Positions 17,481 to 28,236 are shown, counted from the first letter of the stretch. The stretch is DNA of 30,188 nt from Branchiostoma floridae (GCF_000003815.2 NW_023365750.1:125241-155428); one strand, 5' to 3'. Notes: generated by a model not told the origin, from the letters alone. Made by a program: numbers and translations.

Positions 17481-18519
17481 TAGATCTTGAGAAGGAGAAG
17501 AAACGTAGGAGGTGTTTTTTCGTCTAGTGGCTTCTGACGGTTTTGCAGGGGATGTTTGTACTTGAAAAGTAGTGTTTAGTGTGCTAAGTGTGGCGATTTC
17601 GCACTAGTGGTTTATATTTAGGAATTACGTCATTCTGCGTGCAGTTGGGCCCCGTCCCAACAGGAAGTGACCCCAAAGGTCATAGTTGCGCAATAGAGAA
17701 CTGCACGACTTATATATACCAGACGAATACAAGACAATGGTACTATAGGGACAGTACATTATACATGATGGGGTGTACATGTAACGATATAGAAACAGTC
17801 TTCTGTGTAACAATGTGGAAACACCCCTTGTGGAGAATGGTTTGGTCCGGCGCGCATGCGCACGTGACACTGACGTCATGAGGTAAAGAATACAACATCA
17901 GTCCCGAATCTGTGCTGGCTTCGGTTGTGCTTGCGTCGTCCGTCTGATGTATGAATGTGACTGAGAACTGTTGAAAGTGGGGTAACATACATGTTTCCTA
18001 TAAGATTTGATAATCTGTAGATTAAGGGCAATGAATAAGGGCAATGATGATATTGTTTACAGGGGCCTATATTATACGTTTTAAAAGGGTTGTACATGTA
18101 ACAGTTACTACCGGTACAATACATTGTTGAACAAAGCAGGGTTTGTTTTTCACAGTAACTTGTAGTAACGGCAGGACTTGGGCCAGCTGAACTGAATTCA
18201 CCGGGCGACGCGCGGCTTGTCATGGTCGTCAGTAGGGCTCCCATAACCTGGCTAAATGGTTGGAAATCTACCACTCTACCCGGAAAAGTCAATACTTGGA
18301 CAAATGCATGCGATGTGCATCTCAAAGTTGAAATTTTATCAACTCATCATTTGGTTTTTATGTCCATTTGAAACGTGTTGGTGAACTTTATCTAGAATTT
18401 GTCAAAGTTATGAGACCTCTGAACATTCCTATGTCCAAAGAATCCCGCTGAAAATAAAAAAAAAATTGGCTTTCCTTGCGGTAATTTCTTTCCCTTCGAA
18501 GATTGTCGCCTTTCCTGGT
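17481..18519. other. Intronic or intergenic sequence with promoter-like motifs
   Basis: Higher GC than the flanks in parts. No exon with recognisable protein content. Short ORFs on both strands carry no motif. The cluster at 17852-17878 is listed separately. A TATATATA occurs at 17711-17718, and an ETS-like GGAAGTGA next to CAAAGGTCA (nuclear-receptor half-site type) lies at 17663-17682. Confidence 0.5.
17852..17878. promoter_or_regulatory. NRF1 / E-box / CRE motif cluster
   Basis: Within 27 bases the sequence shows GCGCATGCGC (NRF1 consensus core), CACGTG (E-box) and TGACGTCA (full CRE palindrome). This combination is common in animal proximal promoters. It may mark a promoter for a transcript entering the sushi exons. 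Alternatively it is chance in a repeat-rich intron. Confidence 0.4.
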
Positions 18520-19115
18520 CATGTGTAAGGGACACGGGATCATCTAAAAAGTTCCATGAGTTGCAAGGCGCAAGCCCATATATATTATTTGTACTTTCAT
18601 GTCTGGATTTCCCAGCGATTAATTAAAGGTGGGTCACAAGTGCCAATTAGCATAATCCCGACATTTGTACTGATATGTGGCGAGAAGGTTTGGGCAAGAG
18701 ACACGTGGTCATGTCAGAATTTCAATGAGTTCCAAGTCGCAAGCCCAAAATGGAAGTTATACGTTTATGTCTTGATTTCCCAGCGATGTAATGCAGAGTA
18801 TATAGGTCACAAGTGATAATAAACATAAGCTCGTCATTTGTACTGATATGTCGCGAGAACGATTAGGTGAGAGATACGCACGGGGTCATGTCAAAGGTTC
18901 CATGAGTCACAAGTCGCAAGCCCAGATGGATAGTTATACTTTGATGTCTTGATTTCTCTGCAATTTAATCTAGGGTAGGTCCCAAGTGCTAGTTAGCAGA
19001 TTAATGTCAGTTGTACCGATAGGTTATTCAAACGATTGGGTAAGAGACAAGGGGTCATCTGAAAAGTTCCATGAGTTCCAAGTCGCAAGCCCAAAATGGA
19101 AGTTATACTTTTATG
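18520..19115. repeat. ~173-bp tandem repeat, about 3.3 copies
   Basis: The landmark GTTCCATGAGTTCCAAGTCGC and variants occur at about 18551, 18722, 18897 and 19067. Each copy also has CTTGATTTCCCAGCGAT-like, TTTGTACTGATATG-like and GGGGTCATGTC-like segments. Copies differ by substitutions and small indels. Non-coding. Confidence 0.85.
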
Positions 19116-19741
19116 TACCTGAGGAGGAGCATTCCGTGACGACACCAGCCATCACATTTTGAAGGTGTTCGCTGGGGATGTGAAGATCATTTATGTGGAT
19201 CTCACCAATGACGGCGTTGATGTGGTCAACGTTATTGTTTTATGTGTTATCTTATTGATATTTTGATGCAACCGTCGATTTTAGCCCAGTCAATATAAGT
19301 TTTTATCTTTAACTGAAGACCATGAAAGGTATTTTCTTTGTCCATGGAAATGAATGGACAGGGACAGTTTGTGTCATGTGCACAGACAAGAAAGGATGGA
19401 TGATAGAATATTTTTAAAATACAGCCTACTGCCTAAATCCTTTTTTTCGGCGCACCTCACCAAACACATCAAAATTCATGTATAATTCCAACAACATATA
19501 CACTGTTAAGCTAGCCAATGACACGTCTACAAGTAAACCCTGTACCACCGCACCATCACCCATTTCACGAAGGTTGAGTTCTGCGAACGCTTGTTTATTT
19601 TCAAATAATTAACGGTTAGCCAATAGTAGACCTCCTGTAACCCGATACTCTGTCGAACGCGAATAGAAACGGGAAAGAATACCCTAGCAACCGACCGCCG
19701 TGAATTTTCTGTAGTTGCTAGGTATCTGGGCATTGAGTCCA
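19116..19741. other. Unassigned sequence upstream of relic sushi exon
   Basis: No exon supported. A 9-base inverted pair, CCTAGCAAC (about 19683-19691) and GTTGCTAGG (about 19714-19722), lies shortly before the relic. Confidence 0.5.
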
Positions 19742-19840
19742 TGGTACCGTTCACCTGCAACTCGGGATACCACCTGATCGGAGTCTGTCCTTTGACGTGT
19801 AAAGCTGACGGGAGATGGAGCAACACTGTTCCAATTGAAT
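19742..19840 (+). pseudogene. Decayed sushi/CCP exon
   Basis: The plus strand reads a partial sushi domain: FTCNSGYHLIGV then LTCKADGRWSNTVP, aligned with the second and third cysteines and the tryptophan of the intact exon at 19985. The first-cysteine half (CPxLTxPTNG in the intact copies) is missing upstream. The last cysteine and splice donor are gone, replaced by an isoleucine codon and no GTAAG. It looks like a dead duplicate of a sushi exon, the leftmost member of the array. An open frame on the opposite strand across it is a shadow. Confidence 0.8.
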
Positions 19841-19984
19841 ATTTACAATGAGGTGTTTATTTATGCTTCAAGGCACACATACACACACACTAAAATAAAA
19901 ATAATAAACAAATACACATGTACAGTACAGACCTTTTATGATCAATATTGTCAATCTATTACAATCTATTGACGACTATTACAG

Positions 19985-20161
19985 CCAGACGATGTCCACG
20001 GTTGACGGTCCCAACTAACGGATGGCTGCATCCTCCAGGGCCATATGCCCAACCGAACCATGTTACGGTCACCTGTAACTCGGGATACGATCTGGACGGA
20101 GTCACTTCCGTGAGGTGTCAAGCTGACGGAACGTGGAGCAACCCTATTGGAACATGCCGAC
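19985..20161 (+). CDS. Sushi/CCP domain exon 1
   Basis: Acceptor TATTACAG ends at 19984; donor C|GTAAGA starts at 20162. 177 bases, phase 1-1. All four cysteines are present (CPRL, VTCNSGY, RCQADGTW, GTC) with the conserved tryptophan. The loop after PTNG is unusually rich in proline and aromatics (WLHPPGPYAQPN), unlike the TPTGxxSYQ form of its neighbours. First intact member of the array, 6.4 kb downstream of the lectin exon, which leaves in the same phase. Sushi domains are extracellular binding modules stabilised by two disulfides. Which ligand this one binds cannot be told. Confidence 0.93.
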
Positions 20162-20397
20162 GTAAGATAACTTTTGACTCATCGATATGTGCAATGCTAC
20201 GTAATCTGTACCCTCAAATATAGATATATAGATTGAGTCAATCAAATGAACTTTTAGGGAGCGATTTGGTCGTCCTATTTTCTAGAGGTACCGAACAGAT
20301 TGTTAATAACAAGTGTATTTTCATGTAACAGGGGTATGTATACACCCCCCCCCCCCCCGAAAAATGTTAATAAATATGATTTTCTAAAAATGTACAG

Positions 20398-20571
20398 GCA
20401 GATGCCCCTTGCTGACGGCCCCAACCAACGGAGCGCTGATTCCCACCGGGCCGATCTCCTACCCGAACGATGTAACGTTCACCTGTAACACGGGGTACTT
20501 AATGAACGGCGCTGCTACTGTGACGTGTCAAGCTGACGGATCATGGAGTGCTGCTGCCCCAACATGCACAC
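20398..20571 (+). CDS. Sushi/CCP domain exon 2
   Basis: Acceptor TGTACAG ends at 20397; donor C|GTAAGA starts at 20572. 174 bases, phase 1-1, one codon shorter than most of its neighbours. Cysteines in RCPLL, FTCNTGY, VTCQADGSW and PTC; an alanine run (SAAAP) before the last cysteine. The 236-base intron upstream carries a 14-base C run near 20346. The acceptor lacks a long pyrimidine tract, but the phase and domain fit are exact. Confidence 0.92.
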
Positions 20572-20614
20572 GTAAGATGTATTTGTCAACGATAAATACT
20601 TATGCTGTCTAGCA

Positions 20615-20834
<220 letters not shown>

Positions 20835-20944
20835 TTAATTATTTACAAACACGCATAGATTCCGGGCAATGGTCGTTCATAGAATGATCTTCGTTGATGG
20901 CCGAAGAAGCCAATGATTGGGCTGAAGTTTCTTCCACATACATC

Positions 20945-20994
20945 CACTTTTAAGTTTCTTATCACTTTCTCAGCACTTAAAAGTGATAAGAAAC
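20945..20994. other. Two overlapping, mutually exclusive stem-loops
   Basis: GTTTCTTATCACTTT (20954-20968) is an exact reverse complement of 20980-20994, with an 11-base loop. CACTTTTAAG (20945-20954) is an exact reverse complement of 20976-20985. Both stems use the same AAAGTG, so only one can form at a time. Intronic; function unknown. Confidence 0.7.
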
Positions 20995-21055
20995 GATGCC
21001 GTTTCATGTATTTTTAGTGCATAGATATATAAACTGGACTATTGCACCACTTTAG

Positions 21056-21235
21056 GTAGACAATGTCCGGCGTTGACATCCCCAACTAACGGAATCCGGA
21101 CACCCCCAACCGGATCAAGCTCCTACCAGGACCAGATAACGTTCACCTGTAACTCAGGATACGTACTGAGTGGAGACTCTCTTTTGACATGCCGAGCAGA
21201 CGGAACATGGAGTAGTGCTGTTCCGACATGTACAA
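21056..21235 (+). CDS. Sushi/CCP domain exon 3
   Basis: Acceptor ACTTTAG ends at 21055; donor A|GTAAGC starts at 21236. 180 bases, phase 1-1, the longest of the array by one codon, with an extra residue in the RTPPTGSSSYQD loop. Cysteines in QCPAL, FTCNSGY, LTCRADGTW and PTC. The residue after the last cysteine is encoded across the splice. It is followed by the largest intron of the array (4.2 kb), which has taken in a LINE fragment and other repeats. Confidence 0.93.
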
Positions 21236-21915
21236 GTAAGCTGAGTTTGATAAATACGAGCAAGAAGTGTAACAGTTTTACGTGCCTAGCCTACACTATG
21301 GTGAAGAGAGGCATAGGGAGGAAGACGACTTTCTTTCAATCAAGTAGAAACTGACTCACGGAACCAGGGCCCACGAGCTTAGGCTAAGGCTCGTTCTCAT
21401 TTAAATGTAAAGAAAATGCTGTCGCCTTCCTTTGCGACTTGATATGGAGCAAATTTAAGACAAAACTAGAGTTCCACGAACACATATCTTCGCCAAATGA
21501 ACAATTTTTTTATCAAGGTTGTTGTTTTTGAAATGTTGTTAATTTTGGGAAATAGATATTTAATAAAATGCTTTTGTAATGTGAGTTTTTTAAATTTATG
21601 TGTCTTGTTTTGGAATGCAGTGAATTCATATTATTTGTGTATCTTTATATGCATTTGAAATGCTGGCATAGCTTTTGGTATGTCTGTTTGTGTCTGTCTG
21701 TCTGTGTTTTTTGGCATTTTGTGGTCAGCATAACTTAAGTATCTTTGGATGGACTGCAATGATATTTGGTATGTGGTATCTTTTTACTTGGACATGGTAT
21801 GGTTATCTTTTTTTGTCGGTAGGTTGCAGGAACGTTGGATTTACATGATATTTTGCATATTCAATTTGTTACTTTTGGTAGAGATGTACATTTTAAATTG
21901 TCAATTATGCAAAGT
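21236..21915. other. Intron sequence with old repeat
   Basis: No exon. GAGTTCCACGAACACATA at 21471-21488 repeats the element end seen at 14221, and the GATATTTGGTATGTGG segment (21760-21775) matches the family seen near 17021. Confidence 0.55.
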
Positions 21916-21925
21916 TGGAGTTAAT

Positions 21926-22260
21926 CATCATCATCATCATCTTTCCTCCTCTTGCGAGGTGATGCAAACGAAGTTGGCCTTCCAGAATTGCCTGTCCTTC
22001 ATCGCCGTAAGAAGGCCTTTCCCCTCCAGTCCTGTTTCTTCCTCAATGAGCTTCTTGAGAGTTGAGCTTGGACGACCGACTCTTCTCTTAGTGTCGGGGG
22101 ACCACAACAATAGTCTACCAGCTGGTTCGTTGGCTCGTGCCACGTGACCCGCAAGGCACAGCCGACGCTGTTTCACTTTTGTAGAAACTTTTGGTAGTGG
22201 TCCGTACAACTGTTTGTTTGTAGTATGTTTCCACCATGGACAGTTGTAGACTAGTTGTAG
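21926..22260 (-). mobile_element. 5'-truncated LINE (non-LTR retrotransposon) 3' fragment with TSD
   Basis: On the minus strand the last ~100 residues of a non-LTR reverse-transcriptase protein are readable: a CPWWKHTTN start near 22240, then QRRLCLAGHVAR, LLLWSPD, RRVGRPSS, and LTAMKDRQFW near the end. This is the usual C-terminal region of such ORF2 proteins, beyond the RT domain. It stops at 21937 and is followed by a short (ATG)n/(TGA)n-type 3' tail. TGGAGTTAAT flanks the insert on both sides (21916-21925 and 22261-22270) as a 10-bp target-site duplication. The fragment is about 335 bp, so it was heavily 5'-truncated on arrival and cannot move. The clade is not assigned. Confidence 0.88.
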
Positions 22261-22270
22261 TGGAGTTAAT

Positions 22271-23549
22271 TAGCATGCTTATTTTGGATGATCTTACTAG
22301 TAGGCACCCAGAGCAGTTTTTAATGCATTAAAATGGGGAATATTGTGGATGAGACAATTGGTACGATATTGACATTTACTTCACCATACTAGCACATCTG
22401 TATCATTATTTCGTACTTTCAGCGTTTAAAAGGACGCACAAACATGCCGCAAACGAACCCATTTGATTTATTAGGTCCTTCAATAAATCAGCACAGGATC
22501 GAGGCACTAACGGTTTCCCGTCGGTACTTTTCGGAGCTTTTCAAACGTGTGAGGTCACCGAGCGAATTGAATCTGATTCGCCCGTTCGCAAATCGAAACC
22601 TTATTCGAACAAGTGATGATATCTCCGGATGCGTTCGGGACTCATCGGTCATGTTTCTTGTCATGGATGTGTCCCAGACCATGCTTTTGAAACTATTAGT
22701 CTTGGGTTTCAGGACTATTCTTAAAATGAAGTATTTGTAAAGTAACAGAATGACTCCGATTTTCACCTATGTTATGTAAAACCCAGTCTAGCTAGAGGAT
22801 ACTCCTTTATCATTGTATTTTATGAAAAGGTTTTATATCGGTAAGATTTTCTAATGTTATTCAGGTAATATGGCATTACTAGTACATATGTAATGTATGC
22901 ACGCCCGGATGATGATAAGTACATGTATACTAGACTAGTCTGAAAACTGATAAGTATATGTTGAATATATGGAGATAGTCTTCGGAATGTAGATAAATTT
23001 AGATTAGTGACTGAATGCCTGTTTGTAAAGGTGTTTGAACTCAGTTTGAGTCTTTTTCTAATCAGGAACCAACAGTACAGAAGTTGATACATTTACATTC
23101 ATTATACGTGCGTGTAGTGCTGTTTTAGAGTCAAAATGATACATTTTACTAATTGTTAGACTGGAAGTATCAAAGAAAACACCACTGTGTGATTTCCTAG
23201 GTCAATCTAGCAGTTTGGGAGGCTCAAGGGTTGGTTGTCAAGTCCTGCCAAAATAATGTAATTAACACTGTGGCTGTCTGGGCCAGATTTTACGCTACTG
23301 CCAGAGCCAACTCCCAGGAGCCTACAGTGGCTAGAGGCAAACCGCGCCCAGGCTGAAGCGCCTGATGCGGGTTAATATGGCGTGACCACCCCCACTAGCT
23401 AGCTGTCAGGGGTCCTTGTAGGCGACCTATTGACCTACATCTAAAGACACCAGCTGTGGTGCAGATGTATGTACCAACCCAGATATGTTTCTGCAACTGC
23501 ACTTTATTAAATTTCCCTAAATATTATATTAAATAGATAGTGATTTACA
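22271..23549. other. Intron sequence, nothing coding supported
   Basis: AT-rich DNA. The segment 22430-22690 is open on both strands (98 and 92 codons), but neither product has recognisable features or splice context. The segment 23200-23480 is GC-richer and may be another interspersed repeat, without a diagnostic motif. Confidence 0.45.
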
Positions 23550-24290
23550 TAATTTTCATCTCATTATGTTCATAATTACCCAAAGTAACTACCTACCAAA
23601 AACAAAGAATATCCTACAATCCCCTCTGGAGTTATCCTTCGCAAAAGTTACAAACTATAAGACCCACTGCAGTTCCAAACAAGCTGCTAGGGGGCCCAAA
23701 ATTACACCATTTACTCCTAGTCCCAACAGCTATCCACCACTTAAAAATCATGAACCTGGCACTTCTGGAAAATTTAGGCGGAAACTTTGACGCTCACTTG
23801 CAGTACCAAAACAAGTCGCCAGGAGGCCCATTATCGAACTTGACCTTCCTTTCTGTGTCCCCTACCTATCGACCAAATATCATTAGCATCCATCTAGAAC
23901 ATCTCGAGTTATCTTGCTTACAGACAAACGCACTTACATACAAAGCCAGCTACAGCACCATAGGTAAAAGCTAGCTTAACCATTCTCGCACATGACAATC
24001 CTTTCCACAACCGCTACACACCTGCCAAATATCGTGGAAATCGCCCAGCTGCGTTTTGACTTATGCTTCCCGAAAAAAACACGAAAACAATAATAACTTC
24101 GCTACTGTACCGTAGGAAAACGCCAGGTAAACCATTTTCAAACTAGGCATGTCTTTTGACAACCTCTACACACCTGCAAAAAATCAAAAAGTTCCAACCA
24201 CAATTTCTCGACTTATATGCTGTTGACCTACATACAGACCCAAGTCGGCAAAATCATAATCTTCGCTGGCGAAGATAATCACTGGTTCCT
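23550..24290. repeat. Old interspersed repeat related to 14930-15240
   Basis: Shares CTGCAGTTCCAAACAAG (23670), the CTATCCACCACTTAAAAATCA segment, ATTATCGAACTTGACCTTC and a CCAAATATCATTAGCATCCAT segment with the copy at 15000-15240. It ends in a small palindrome, ATCTTCGCTGGCGAAGAT (24259-24276), which may be an element terminus. Short ORFs in it are not genes. Confidence 0.65.
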
Positions 24291-25451
24291 TCGTTTTTCA
24301 TGAATCCCTGTATTCTTAAAAAAAAAGATGCACCACAACATTCATATTCGTTGATGGCTTGGAAGATTTTCATAGCCTCGGGTGGGATTTCACCCCCTTA
24401 GAAATGGCTGTCGCCTGCGAAGAAACGAAGAATGCATATAGAAGCCCAAAATGTAACGATTCAGTTCACAGATAGATTGTTCGGCGCAGCTGAAACCATG
24501 CAGCTACCCAGGCCCTCTGTCCGATCACGTCAGATCGCTACGTATACTGTCACTGATCTTGGAGGCTGTGTGAGGTGGTTTATGCCTGTCGCCAAATTCG
24601 GTAACGTTACCACCACGAGTCGAGTACGATGGTTGCCACGGTTATATTATCCACGTATAAGACTAGAAATGACCGTTTTTGTGACGCTTTACGGTTTTTA
24701 TAGATTTCTAAAGAAACAAGAAAAAGCTTTTTTATGCCATTTGTATCCCACCTTGCTTACAAAATTGTGTACAGAAATGACTGTAACAAACGTTACCATT
24801 TTTCGATGTTTTCTAGCTTTCTATTTGACCTGGTGTAATAAAAGCTGCCCACTTTTTACTCGTCCGTAGGGACATCCACTTATAATTGAATAATGTAGTC
24901 AATAAGGCAAGTCCTTTCGAGGAAAAAGGATAAAGTCTACTGTTGTAACAAACGTTACCGGTGACGTTTGTTACCTGCCCTGTAATGCATTTATAACCAA
25001 TGGGACCGAAAATTATAAGTTTCCATTTTTTTGGCTATGGTTCAAAGAGGAATTTTTCTAAACAACTAGGTAGTTTTCACTAAAAATAAAGCCGATTTAT
25101 TTTTTCGAGCAAAAAAATGCCATCTTTTTACATTTCAATGAGAGCGAATGTGACGTCACATTTCCAAACTGGGGCCCAGCCGGAAACAGAAATGTATATG
25201 TATACATATACGCAAATAATGCATATGCTCATGACTTTTTTCGTCTTGTGTGGTTTGTTGCCTTTTACATCATGTTTTTCGTTCCCGAAAGCTGCCCAGT
25301 CAGGTCTCAGTTAGGAAATATGACGTAAGCAGTTTCAAATTAAAAGAAAACTACACTTTCTAGTGCCCCATTCAATGTCTAAAAGTGCTTTTCTGCATCG
25401 ATCATCGATCGGACGCATTTCTTTTGGGTAATTGTATTCCCACGATTCTAG
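24291..25451. other. Intron sequence upstream of sushi exon 4
   Basis: A 145-codon open frame at 24432-24869 has no recognisable domain or splice context and is not called. GTAACAAACGTTACC-type motifs recur (near 24785 and 24945) together with GGTAACGTTACC near 24600. The palindrome is listed separately. Confidence 0.45.
24945..24974. repeat. 30-bp near-perfect palindrome centred on ACCGGT
   Basis: The arms match except for one position on each side. The outer part repeats GTAACAAACGTTACC, also present at about 24785-24799, so it may derive from a small inverted-repeat element. Confidence 0.7.
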
Positions 25452-25628
25452 TTGGACAATGTCCGAGCCTGGCAGCCCCTACGAATGGACAACGGGATAA
25501 CATCGGAGTGAACTCCTTCCAAACCACGGTCACCTTCACTTGCAACTCAGGGTACCAATTGGTCGGCGCATCCAGCGCAACGTGCCAGGCTGATCTTACA
25601 TGGAGTGCAACAGTTCCAACATGTCAAC
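25452..25628 (+). CDS. Sushi/CCP domain exon 4
   Basis: Acceptor GATTCTAG ends at 25451; donor C|GTAAGA starts at 25629. 177 bases, phase 1-1. Cysteines in QCPSL, FTCNSGY, ATCQADLTW and PTC. The loop after PTNG (QRDNIGVNSFQ) differs most from the TPTGxxSYQ consensus of the others, and Gly before the tryptophan is replaced by Leu (DLTW). Opens the right-hand block of six sushi exons. Confidence 0.93.
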
Positions 25629-25952
25629 GTAAGATCAATTCAAACCCAATGTATTAAAATACCCTACAGACATTACAAGATATATATCATCATTGAATCT
25701 CAGTACTGTCCCAAGAAGACCAGTCGATAAAATCTGGTCTATTTGGACAGGAAGATTATCTATAAAGGGCCACCAGAAAATGGTGATGCACCTTATGTAG
25801 AGGTGGCATTTGGACAGGTTTAACTGTGTATCAAATTAATCTCTCTTTGCATTATCTAATATAACAGTTATATAAGACATTTTACAGTCTGTAAAGGGTG
25901 TCATTCATAAAATTTACTTGCTGTGGCCTTATCGATATTTTTGTTACCCCAG
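25629..25952 (+). other. Intron between sushi exons 4 and 5
   Basis: 324 bases, AT-rich, with nothing further recognised. Confidence 0.6.
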
Positions 25953-26129
25953 CCGTACCGTGCCCGGCTCTGACGGCTCCGGCGAACGGAGCATTTAATC
26001 CAACCGGTCCTGCATCGTACCAAGACGAGGTCCGGTTCACTTGCAACCTGGGCTACCAGCTGAACGGAGCTTCCAGTATTATCTGCCAAGCTGACCGAAC
26101 ATGGAGTGCATTTGTTCCGACATGCACAG
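25953..26129 (+). CDS. Sushi/CCP domain exon 5
   Basis: Acceptor TTACCCCAG ends at 25952; donor G|GTACAT starts at 26130, weaker than the GTAAG donors elsewhere in the array. 177 bases, phase 1-1. Cysteines in PCPAL, FTCNLGY, IICQADRTW and PTC. Gly before the tryptophan is Arg here (DRTW), as in exon 7. The frame would run on to a stop 18 bases past the donor if unspliced, giving a possible truncated product. Confidence 0.92.
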
Positions 26130-26989
26130 GTACATATCAAAATTAATTACAAATGCACTCATATATTTACCTTATAGTGGGTGATTGAATTGTTTATTTA
26201 CGCGTAGTAAATGCAATTAACAAAAGGTATTTTCTCTCATGTTTGTTTCGCACAAAAAGACACTGCTAACAGGAGACGTTTAAAACACAAAGACGAGATG
26301 AAGGTTAAAAAAACACCTCGGTCAGTCCTTCATCAGATAAACAGAGATCCTTAGGCCGCAATGTTAAAAAAGTGCTATGCATCAGCTTTTCAAGATTTCA
26401 ACTATTGCACAGATGACGTCGTATACTACACATGTGATCTAGTGATCAGGTCTATATCTAAAACAAGAAAGAAAGCATTGTGATTATTACTTCCCATTCT
26501 ACACCGTTTCGAAAATCCGTAGGTAAGTACTAAAAAAACAGGGTGACCTGTGTGGGTCAAGTTCCCCATTACACGAAATCTAAAGACATTGTCAAAATGT
26601 AAGATGAGGAATTCCTTCATATTTCGATTAGAAAGAAGCTAATATCTAATTTTGGACAGAGCTAGTTGATACACGCACCACAGGTGACAGTTCAATTCCC
26701 CATGTTTTTTTTCTCTCTCACCTAATGTTACTGGGTGTCACCTGAAAATTAATTATCAGTGATTTGAATTTTGATGCACATTCATAAAAGAATTAATACT
26801 TACTAACCATGCCCCGAAATTTCAGTGAACACCTTAGTATGGCTGAGAACATAATCATCATCCCTGACAGCTGTCTTAAAAAATTAAATTTTCAACAGAT
26901 GCATACTAGTATACATTAATTGATCATTGTAGGCTGTATTTCTGTTTTATGATTATGACATGTACCTCGGGTAGTAAGAGCATCAACGA
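26130..26989. other. Intron between sushi exons 5 and 6, first part
   Basis: No exon. The last 55 bases (from about 26935, with AGCAATAAAGACC just before the ATTC run) resemble the 3' end of a retroposon that seeded the ATTC repeat. Confidence 0.5.
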
Positions 26990-26999
26990 GCAATAAAGA

Positions 27000-27150
27000 C
27001 CATTCATTCATTCATCCATCATTCATTCTTTCATTTTATTTATTTTATTCATTTTATTCATTTCATTCATTTTATTCATTTTATTCATTTTATTCATTTT
27101 ATTCATTTTATTCATTTTATTCATTTTATTCATTTTATTCATTTTATTCA
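27000..27150. repeat. (ATTC)n grading into a 10-bp TTCATTTTAT tandem repeat
   Basis: Begins as ATTC units directly after AATAAAGACC, then becomes a regular 10-bp repeat of TTCATTTTAT for about ten copies. It ends 40 bases before the acceptor of sushi exon 6. Confidence 0.93.
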
Positions 27151-27190
27151 CATATTTTCATTATATATTAGTTCACTTCTTATGTTTTAG

Positions 27191-27367
27191 TTGTACAGTG
27201 CCCAGCGTTGACTGCTCCAACGAACGGAGCGCTGACTCCTACAGGGACTTCATCCTATAACACCATGATCACCTTCAGTTGTAACACTGGATACGACCGG
27301 AGAGGCGCTGAAACTACGACGTGCCAAGCTGACGGATCATGGAGTAACGCTGTTCCAACATGCACGC
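27191..27367 (+). CDS. Sushi/CCP domain exon 6
   Basis: Acceptor TATGTTTTAG ends at 27190; donor C|GTAAGT starts at 27368. 177 bases, phase 1-1. Cysteines in QCPAL, FSCNTGY, TTCQADGSW and PTC. The PTNGALTPTG start is close to exons 2 and 9, suggesting a shared duplication history. An extra charged pair (DRRGAE) lies between the second and third cysteines. Confidence 0.93.
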
Positions 27368-27589
27368 GTAAGTTGACTTTGACTTTGAAGTTTACTTTGA
27401 ATTTGGTCTATGATATAAATTTCCGTCAAACTAACCAGATATTTACTCAAAGACAACTTAGTTTGCCTTTTTTCCGGTTGGCAATTTGAGTTCCTTACGG
27501 TAGGATGTTGTTTACCATCCATGGAAATAGTCTAAGTTATTTTTCGTCGATATTGACAAAATGATTTCACCAAGAAAATTCCTTTTTAG

Positions 27590-27766
27590 CTGTGACATGT
27601 CCAACGCTGGCTGCCCCAGTAAACGGCGCATGGACTCCTACTGGAGCAAACTCTTACCAGAACACGGTTACGATAAACTGTGACTCGGGATACGTACCTG
27701 ACGGGGTCTCCAGTATCACGTGCCAGGCAGATCGCACGTGGAGTGGCGTCATTCCCACATGTAGAC
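27590..27766 (+). CDS. Sushi/CCP domain exon 7
   Basis: Acceptor CCTTTTTAG ends at 27589; donor C|GTAAGT starts at 27767. 177 bases, phase 1-1. Cysteines in TCPTL, INCDSGY, ITCQADRTW and PTC. The second cysteine follows Asn rather than Thr or Ser (INCDSGY). Separated from exon 6 by the shortest intron of the array (222 bases). Confidence 0.93.
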
Positions 27767-28236
27767 GTAAGTCGACTATTTTTGAAACTACGTACTGCAT
27801 TAAAATTGCCTACCTACAGGCACATTACACTAAATGACCTCGTAACCTGGCAGATACGTACATGGATTTTTTCCCCATATTTTGGCTGATACAGGTGGGT
27901 CCGGCATCACACATCGTCATTCGGAACTCCGGATCCTGCAACAGATGTCGGATCCGTCTGTATCCGCAAAAAAAAACTGAAAAATCCCTGTATGCTATTT
28001 ACCAGGATACTGGAACGAAATCATTTTGTGCTATGTTACTCTCCAAAAAGAAATTCGGCCCATGGACAAGGAGAAAATAGACAAAATGGAAAGCTGGATA
28101 AAATACCTAAAACACGTCAAAAACAGCCGGAGACGAACATCATCTTGGTGAATACAGTAACACCAGATGACAGAATTATTCCTTGCGACGTCATACTTTC
28201 CTTTCAATTAATCGAATTATTTTTTTTACAATTCAG
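27767..28236 (+). other. Intron between sushi exons 7 and 8
   Basis: 470 bases with no further exon. Short open frames cross it without motifs. Confidence 0.6.

Noticed and set aside
17588-18325. ORFs of 97 (plus) and 149 (minus) codons
   Set aside because: Cysteine spacing fits no family I recognise, and the exon context is missing.
22444-22766. Overlapping ORFs of 98 and 92 codons on opposite strands
   Set aside because: Neither has motifs; open frames on both strands suggest composition or an unknown repeat.
24432-24869. 145-codon plus-strand ORF
   Set aside because: No recognisable domain, no splice context linking it to the sushi exons, and it overlaps inverted-repeat motifs.
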